DNA of 10,265 nucleotides from Candidatus Acetothermia bacterium. Lineage in GTDB: Bacteria; Bipolaricaulota; Bipolaricaulia; RBG-16-55-9; JANLFV01. The notes beneath the pieces were generated by a model. It did not search any database. It was given only the letters and a program-made list of their open reading frames with translations, and was not told the DNA's origin. The translations under genes and the position numbers were made by a program. Shown in pieces: positions 5,934-10,265 of this stretch (within the stretch, counting starts at the first letter, position 1; each line of letters opens with the position of its first letter). The DNA is taken from NCBI GenBank assembly GCA_028275195.1, contig JAPWVC010000044.1, positions 1-10,265 of the forward strand, read 5' to 3'.

Positions 5934-6788
5934 ATGGCGAAGGTAGCGACGAGGGAAGAGCTCATCCACTTCCTGCAGAACAAGGCCACCGACCTCCGGC
6001 GGAAGATCATCGAGCTCTCGGTCATCGCCGGGGGAGGGCATCTTGGCGGAGCCCTCTCGGCGATCGATATCCTGGTGGTCCTCTACTACCATGTCCTGCG
6101 GATCGACCCGAAGAACCCTCGCTGGGAGGAACGAGACCGGTTCATCCTGAGCAAGGGGCACGGGGCCTTGGCCCTCTGCCCAGTCCTGGCCGACCGGGGC
6201 TTCTTCCCCGAGGAGCTCCTCTCCAACTTCAACCGGCTGGACTCGCCCTTCGGGATGCACCCCGATCGGAATAAGGTCCCAGGGGTCGAGATGTCCACCG
6301 GCTCGCTCGGCCACGGCCTGGGGGTGGCGATCGGGGTGGCCCTCTCGGGTCGACTCGATCGGGCCAACTGGCGGGTCTATTGCCTCCTCGGGGACGGGGA
6401 GTGCCACGAGGGCTCGGTCTGGGAGGCGGCGATGGCCGCCGCGCATTACAAGCTGGGGAACCTCTGCGCGATCGTCGATCGGAATATGTTCTGCATCGAC
6501 GGCCCCACGGAGAAGATCATGGCCCTCGAGCCGTTCAAGCGGAAGTGGGAGGCCTTCGGCTGGAACGCCATCGAGGTCGATGGCCACGATTTTGCCCAGC
6601 TCATCGAGGCCTTCGAGGGCCTCCCGCCGGTCACGAGCACGGTCCCGACGGTCGTGATCGCCAAGACCGTCAAAGGGAAGGGGGTCTCCTTCATGGAGGG
6701 CGTGGGGGCCTGGCACTACGGCGGGCTCGACTCGGAGAAGGAGCGCCGGGCCCTCGAGGACATCGAGAAGATGAGGCCGAAGGGCTAG
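5934..6788 (+). CDS. Transketolase, N-terminal (ThDP-binding) subunit
   Basis: The 284-residue product equals the N-terminal half of a transketolase. It binds thiamine diphosphate and Mg2+ and pairs with the separately encoded C-terminal half to transfer two-carbon ketol units between a ketose and an aldose. The ThDP motif runs from GDGECHEG (153-160) to the Asn of VDRN (184). Conserved transketolase histidines are in GGGHLGG (His36), SKGHGAL (His76), MHPDR (His109) and GSLGHGLG (His127). The C-terminus holds KTVKGKGVSFME and the WHYG segment typical of this family. The histidine set argues for transketolase rather than pyruvate-type or DXP synthase enzymes. ATG 5934 has only a weak GTGAG upstream, suggesting coupling with the SCP2 gene. 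Split transketolases occur in archaea, Thermotogae, Firmicutes and in dedicated catabolic clusters, so this pair may act on a special substrate, not the pentose phosphate pathway. Confidence 0.95.
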   Translation: MAKVATREELIHFLQNKATDLRRKIIELSVIAGGGHLGGALSAIDILVVLYYHVLRIDPKNPRWEERDRFILSKGHGALALCPVLADRGFFPEELLSNFNRLDSPFGMHPDRNKVPGVEMSTGSLGHGLGVAIGVALSGRLDRANWRVYCLLGDGECHEGSVWEAAMAAAHYKLGNLCAIVDRNMFCIDGPTEKIMALEPFKRKWEAFGWNAIEVDGHDFAQLIEAFEGLPPVTSTVPTVVIAKTVKGKGVSFMEGVGAWHYGGLDSEKERRALEDIEKMRPKG

Positions 6789-6800
6789 CTCAGCTTAGCG

Positions 6801-7787
6801 ATGGCCGAAGGGATCAGCTACACTGTCTACGAGCTCTACAAGGACCTCACCCAGACGGAGGTCTACGGCCAGACCCTGGTCGAGCTGGCTAAGAAAGATG
6901 AGCGGATCGTGGCCCTCACGGCCGACCTGGCCCGCTCGACCAAGATCGGGGTCTTCTTCGATGCCTTCCCCGAGCGGGCCTTCAACTTCGGGGTGGCCGA
7001 GCAGAACATGATGGCCGCGGCCGCGGGGTTCGCCATCTCCGGGAAGCTCCCCTATGTCTCGACCTTCGCCGTCTTCGCCTCGATGCGGACCGCGGAGTTC
7101 GTCCGGACCGACATCGCCTACCCCAACCTTCCGGTGAGGATCATCGCTACCCATGCCGGGGTCTCCTTCGGCCAGGCGGGGACGACCCATCACTGCACCG
7201 AGGACCTGGGGATCTTAAGGACGATGGCCAACATGACCATTGTGGTCCCTGCGGACTCGATCGAGACGGCCCAGTTCGTCAAGGCCTCGGTCGATTGGCC
7301 TGGGCCGCTCTATTGCCGGATCGGGCGGGGCCTGGAGCCACTGGCTTATATGGAGGAGGACTACGGCTTTAGGATCGGCAAGTCGGTCCTGATGCGGGAG
7401 GGGCAGGACCTCACGGTCATTGCCTGCGGGGTGGCGGTCCTCCCGGCCTGCGAGGTGGCCGACGAGCTGGCTGGGGAGGGGATCTCCCTCCGGGTGATCA
7501 ACATGCACACGATCAAGCCGATCGACCGGGAGGCGATCATCGCCGCGGCGGAGGAGACCGGCGGGATCATCACCGTCGAGGAGCACAATATCATCGGCGG
7601 GCTCGGGTCGGCGGTGGCCGAGGTCCTGGCTGAGGAGGGGATCGCCACTAAGTTCAAGAGGCTGGGGATCCCCGATGTCTACTCGGTGATCGGCTACCCC
7701 GAGGATCTGTATCACCGGTATGGGATCGACTACGAGGGGATCCTGAAGGCCGTGAAGGAGATGCTGGAAATGAAGGGGGTGCGATGA
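6801..7787 (+). CDS. Transketolase, C-terminal (pyrimidine-binding) subunit
   Basis: This 328-residue protein supplies the pyrimidine-binding and C-terminal domains of the split transketolase. Glu67 in FNFGVAEQNM is the conserved glutamate that activates the thiamine aminopyrimidine ring. Further family landmarks are ALTADLARSTK (38-48), the TFAVFASMRTAEFVR block (88-102), HAGVSFGQAGTTHH (118-131) and DLGILRTMANMTIVVPAD (135-152). The transketolase C-domain begins near 190, with TVIACG, INMHTIKPID (233-242) and TVEEHNIIGGLGSAV (258-272). It starts 12 bases after the N-subunit stop and overlaps the next gene by 4 nt (ATGA). Length and motifs indicate a complete partner. The phosphate-binding arginines that separate ordinary sugar-phosphate transketolases from special ones cannot be judged by eye, so the donor and acceptor remain open. 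Confidence 0.95.
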   Translation: MAEGISYTVYELYKDLTQTEVYGQTLVELAKKDERIVALTADLARSTKIGVFFDAFPERAFNFGVAEQNMMAAAAGFAISGKLPYVSTFAVFASMRTAEFVRTDIAYPNLPVRIIATHAGVSFGQAGTTHHCTEDLGILRTMANMTIVVPADSIETAQFVKASVDWPGPLYCRIGRGLEPLAYMEEDYGFRIGKSVLMREGQDLTVIACGVAVLPACEVADELAGEGISLRVINMHTIKPIDREAIIAAAEETGGIITVEEHNIIGGLGSAVAEVLAEEGIATKFKRLGIPDVYSVIGYPEDLYHRYGIDYEGILKAVKEMLEMKGVR

Positions 7788-8950
7788 AGATCTTAGCGCT
7801 CGGATGCGGGGCGATGGGGAAGGTCGCGATCCGCGACCTCGTCGAGCATGGCAATTTCGGTGAGATCATCGTCGCCGATTACGATGCGAAGAAGGCCGAG
7901 GAGTATGTGCGCCGCCTGGGAGATCGGCGCCTTAAGGCGGAGTTCGTCGATGTGACCGACCGGGCGGGGCTGGTCAAGCTGATGAAGCGGGCCGACCTGG
8001 CGGTCTCCACCGTCGGGCCGTTCTATAAGTATGGCCTGGCCGTGGTCGAGGCGGCGATCGAGGCCGGGATCTCGCTAGTCGACATCTGCGACGACTACGA
8101 TGTCACCCCCAAGGTCCTAGAGCTCCACGGGAAGGCCAAGGCGAAGGGGATCACGATCATCACTGGCCTGGGGGCCTCCCCGGGGGCCACGAACCTCCTG
8201 GCGAAGCTGGGGGCCCAGCGGCTCGATGAGCCAGAGGAGGTCCACATCGGTCTGGTCCAGTCGGCAGCCGACCCCGAGGGCGGCCCGGCCGTGATCTACC
8301 ATGTCTTCCACTCGATGTTCGGCCAGGTCCCGACTTACTGCGATGGGCGGTATACCGAGGTCGCGGCCTTTGTCGATGGCGCGGAGAAGGTCGCCTTCCC
8401 CGAGCTAGGGGAGTTCGAGCTCTATCACATCGGCCATCCCGAGCCGCTGACCCTCCCGCGCTACTTCCCCAGCCTAAAGCATGTGGACTGCAAGCTCGCG
8501 CTCAACCCGCCCTTGCTAAGGGACATGGTCGTCGGGCTGGGGGAGATGGGCTTGATCTCCTCCGAGGCGCTCGAGGTCAAAGGGGTCGAGCTCTCGCCCG
8601 TGGACTTCTTTGTAGCCTACCTCGGGCACCTCTCGGAGGAGCCGTTGCTCAAGGGGGTCCCCTATGAGGGGGCAGTGCGGGTCGAGGTCCGTGGGAAGAA
8701 GGATGGCAAGCCGGCTCGGGCCATCTATACCGCTCAGGCGAGGATGAATGAGGGGACGGGGGTCCCCCTCTCCGCCGGGGCTCAGATGCTGGCCGCGGGC
8801 TTGATCAAGGAGAGGGGTGTCTTCGCCCCGGAGGGGTGCATCGATCCTTTATTGTTCATCAAGGAGATGGTCAAGCGGGGGTTCACCGGCCTGGAGACGA
8901 TCGAGACCCAGAGCGTAAAGGAATTCAAGGATTTAGCGAAGGAGGGTTGA
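7784..8950 (+). CDS. Saccharopine-dehydrogenase-like NAD(P)-dependent oxidoreductase
   Basis: The 388-residue protein is a homologue of saccharopine dehydrogenase (Lys9/Lys1 fold). Enzymes of this fold use NAD(P) in reversible oxidative cleavage of a secondary amine formed from an amino acid and an aldehyde or keto acid, but many homologues have unknown substrates. The N-terminal Rossmann fold shows GCGAMG (7-12) and Asp32 at the end of the second strand, which favours NAD over NADP. VSTVGPFYKYG (74-84), DICDDYD (100-106) and TGLGASPGATNLLA (127-140) are family hallmarks. The C-terminal domain includes FPELGEFELYHIGHPEPLTLPRY in shortened form and KHVDCKL. The start is fixed by the ATGA overlap with the transketolase C-subunit and by GGGGGTG just upstream. 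True lysine-pathway function is unlikely given the neighbours: split transketolase before it and a transporter binding protein six bases after it. Confidence 0.88.
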   Translation: MKILALGCGAMGKVAIRDLVEHGNFGEIIVADYDAKKAEEYVRRLGDRRLKAEFVDVTDRAGLVKLMKRADLAVSTVGPFYKYGLAVVEAAIEAGISLVDICDDYDVTPKVLELHGKAKAKGITIITGLGASPGATNLLAKLGAQRLDEPEEVHIGLVQSAADPEGGPAVIYHVFHSMFGQVPTYCDGRYTEVAAFVDGAEKVAFPELGEFELYHIGHPEPLTLPRYFPSLKHVDCKLALNPPLLRDMVVGLGEMGLISSEALEVKGVELSPVDFFVAYLGHLSEEPLLKGVPYEGAVRVEVRGKKDGKPARAIYTAQARMNEGTGVPLSAGAQMLAAGLIKERGVFAPEGCIDPLLFIKEMVKRGFTGLETIETQSVKEFKDLAKEG

Positions 8951-8956
8951 GCTGAA

Positions 8957-10171
8957 ATGTTGGAGCTGAAGGCGTGGCACGCCAAGAAGTTGACCCGGCG
9001 GGCCTTCCTCAAGGGGCTCGGTTCGGGCCTCCTGGCCGCCGGCTTGGATTGGAATAGGACCATCTTCGCTCAAGCCCAGGAGGAGCTGCCGATCGGCATC
9101 CTCGCCCCACTCGTGCTGGATGTCCGGCTCGCCGTCCGGGACGACCAGACCTCCCCACAGGCGGCCAAGCTGGCCTTCGAGGACCTGGTCGTCAATGAGG
9201 GCGTAGTGGCGATCCTCGGGGAATTCCTCGATGAGGTGATGATCTCGCTCATGCCCCTGATCGCCCAGTTCAAGATGCCCTTCATCGATACCGGCTCATC
9301 GATGACTGCGACCAACGAGATGGTGGCCCAGGACTACGAGAGCTACAAATACTACTTCCGGGCAATGTTCAACACCGATATCCTGACCATGGACATGGAG
9401 CGAGTCGCAAGGGATGTCTTCCGGGATGAGCTGGGACTGAAGAAAGTCGGGCTCCTCCTGGAGGAGGGGATCTGGGGGAGAGACATGCAAGGCTTCCTCG
9501 AGGAGCGGCTGCCCCAGTTAGGCCTCTCGGTCACCACCGTCTTCTTCCCCCTGGAGCAACGGGACTTCGGGCCGATGCTCACCCAGCTTAAGGATGCCGG
9601 GGCTGAGGCGATGCTCGTGGCCTTCGCCTATAACGACGGGATCAACTTCGTCAACCTCTGGTATCTCACGAAGTGCCCGATCCGGGTCTTCGGGATCAAT
9701 GTCTCCGGCCAGGCCTATGAGTATTGGGCCGACACCAAGGGGCGGGTCGTGAGCCATGTCTACGCCGATGCCGCCACCGAGGCGACGGCCGTCACCGAAA
9801 AGACCCTGCCATTCTACCAGAGCTACATCCAGACCTATCGAGTCCGGCCGGTCAGGCCGCTCTACACCGCCTACGCCACCTACGATGCCCTCCACATCCT
9901 GAAGGAGGCCATCGAGCGAGCCGGGCGGGCCGACGACCCGGACCTCTTGGTCGCCGAGCTGGAGAAGACCGACTATGTCGGGACGGTGGGGAGGCTGGTC
10001 TTCAACGGCCTCGATTCGCCCTATCCCCATGACATGAAATATGGGGACGAATATGTGGTCCCCAAGTGGGTCCAGTGGCAGGCTGATGTCGGGGGCCGGG
10101 GGAAGCGGGAGGTGATCTACCCGCCACAGTATCGAACCTCGCCCTATCTCCCGCCGCCTTGGCTGGGGTAG
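8957..10171 (+). CDS. Tat-exported ABC transporter binding protein, branched-chain type, with shortened N-lobe
   Basis: The 404-residue product is a type I periplasmic binding protein (LivJ/LivK, Peripla_BP_6 family) that would deliver a ligand to a LivH/LivM-type importer. The twin-arginine signal reads TRRAFLKG (13-20) before a hydrophobic stretch, with likely cleavage after AQA near residue 40. The mature protein begins with strand LPIGILAPL (44-52) and then jumps directly to VLDVRLAVRDDQTSPQAA (53-70). In family members about 30 residues lie here: the SGP/TGP loop, helix 1 with GAELAVEEIN-type sequence, and the GGI-G turn. They are absent without frameshift. Downstream parts look normal: VAILGEF (84-90), MPFIDTGSS (107-115), KKVGLLLEEGIWGRDM (162-177), AEAMLVAFAYNDG (216-228), YTAYATYDALHILKEAIERAG (303-323, here noted in part) and VGTVGRLVFN (341-350). 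GGAGGG lies about ten bases before the ATG. The ligand is unknown. Confidence 0.9.
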   Translation: MLELKAWHAKKLTRRAFLKGLGSGLLAAGLDWNRTIFAQAQEELPIGILAPLVLDVRLAVRDDQTSPQAAKLAFEDLVVNEGVVAILGEFLDEVMISLMPLIAQFKMPFIDTGSSMTATNEMVAQDYESYKYYFRAMFNTDILTMDMERVARDVFRDELGLKKVGLLLEEGIWGRDMQGFLEERLPQLGLSVTTVFFPLEQRDFGPMLTQLKDAGAEAMLVAFAYNDGINFVNLWYLTKCPIRVFGINVSGQAYEYWADTKGRVVSHVYADAATEATAVTEKTLPFYQSYIQTYRVRPVRPLYTAYATYDALHILKEAIERAGRADDPDLLVAELEKTDYVGTVGRLVFNGLDSPYPHDMKYGDEYVVPKWVQWQADVGGRGKREVIYPPQYRTSPYLPPPWLG

Positions 10172-10265
10172 ATGGGCCAGATCCTGGTCTCCTCGCTCTT
10201 GATCAGCGCACTCTATGCGCTGATCTCGATCGGCTTTACTTTAGTCTTCGGCGTCGCGAGGGTCT
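10172..10265 (+). CDS. LivH-like ABC transporter permease, 3'-truncated by window edge
   Basis: Thirty-one codons are visible from ATG 10172, which abuts the TAG of the binding-protein gene. The translation begins MGQILVSSLLISALYALISI and continues GFTLVFGVARV. This matches the start of branched-chain amino acid-type permeases, whose first membrane helix runs into the typical AL-x-x-GFTLVFGV-x-RV segment. It supports reading the preceding gene as part of a LivKHMGF-type importer, with LivM-like and ATPase subunits expected to the right of the window. Zero spacing and a GGCTGGGG stretch upstream point to coupled translation. Substrates of this transporter family include amino acids, amides, urea and other small molecules. 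Confidence 0.88.
   Translation, partial: MGQILVSSLLISALYALISIGFTLVFGVARV

Noticed and set aside
5403..6716. Open frame of 437 codons on the minus strand opposite the SCP2 and transketolase N genes
   Set aside because: Its translation is low-complexity and rich in Asp, Arg, Gly, Pro and Glu, typical of the antisense frame of GC-rich genes. It lies across two genes with clear family motifs and has no recognisable domain.
7784..8950. Assignment of the Rossmann oxidoreductase as true lysine-pathway saccharopine dehydrogenase
   Set aside because: Fold motifs fit, but no lysine or alpha-aminoadipate genes are nearby and the neighbours are a transketolase and an importer, so only a family-level name is justified.
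9518..10030. Open frame of 170 codons on the minus strand opposite the binding-protein gene
   Set aside because: Composition is that of a GC-rich antisense frame and the opposite strand encodes a clear type I binding protein.

Overview
This is a GC-rich, densely coded stretch of what looks like a bacterial chromosome, probably from an uncultured, possibly thermophilic lineage. The bacterial assignment rests on strong Shine-Dalgarno sequences (GGAGGTGAG, GGGAGGAGGT), sigma70-like -35/-10 boxes in the one divergent intergenic region, Sec and Tat signal peptides, and a HicA-type toxin. The phylum cannot be fixed from sequence alone. Bipolaricaulota or Chloroflexota would fit the style, but that is a guess. 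No insertion sequence, tRNA, rRNA or CRISPR array was found.

Layout. (1) Positions 1-228 (+) hold the 3' part of a HicA-family toxin gene cut by the window edge. (2) Positions 300-4192 (-) hold a tight three-gene leftward operon, in transcription order: exported PHP-domain (CehA/McbA-type) metallohydrolase, NAD(P)-dependent aldehyde dehydrogenase, and iron-type alcohol dehydrogenase. The genes are joined by a 4-nt ATGA overlap and then by a zero-gap TAG/ATG junction. (3) Positions 4193-4348 form a divergent promoter region. (4) Positions 4349-5392 (+) encode a secreted HEAT-like helical-repeat protein of unknown function, followed by two tandem hairpins. (5) From 5484 to the right edge (+) lies a compact operon: SCP2-fold lipid-binding protein, split transketolase (N and C subunits), saccharopine-dehydrogenase-like oxidoreductase, Tat-exported periplasmic binding protein of the branched-chain amino acid type, and the start of a LivH-like permease that runs off the window.

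How the genes may work together. The rightward operon looks like a substrate-specific catabolic module. A binding protein and permease (the rest of the ABC importer presumably lies beyond the edge) bring in an unknown compound. A Rossmann-fold oxidoreductase and a ThDP-dependent two-subunit transketolase then act on it, with an SCP2 protein of unknown role. The leftward operon can interconvert alcohols, aldehydes and acids, and so could handle an aldehyde made by the transketolase branch, but this link is only inferred from proximity. Two points deserve most attention. The binding protein appears to lack about 30 residues at its N-terminus (the first ligand loop and first helix of the fold). 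The SCP2/transketolase/saccharopine-dehydrogenase/ABC combination matches no pathway I can name.
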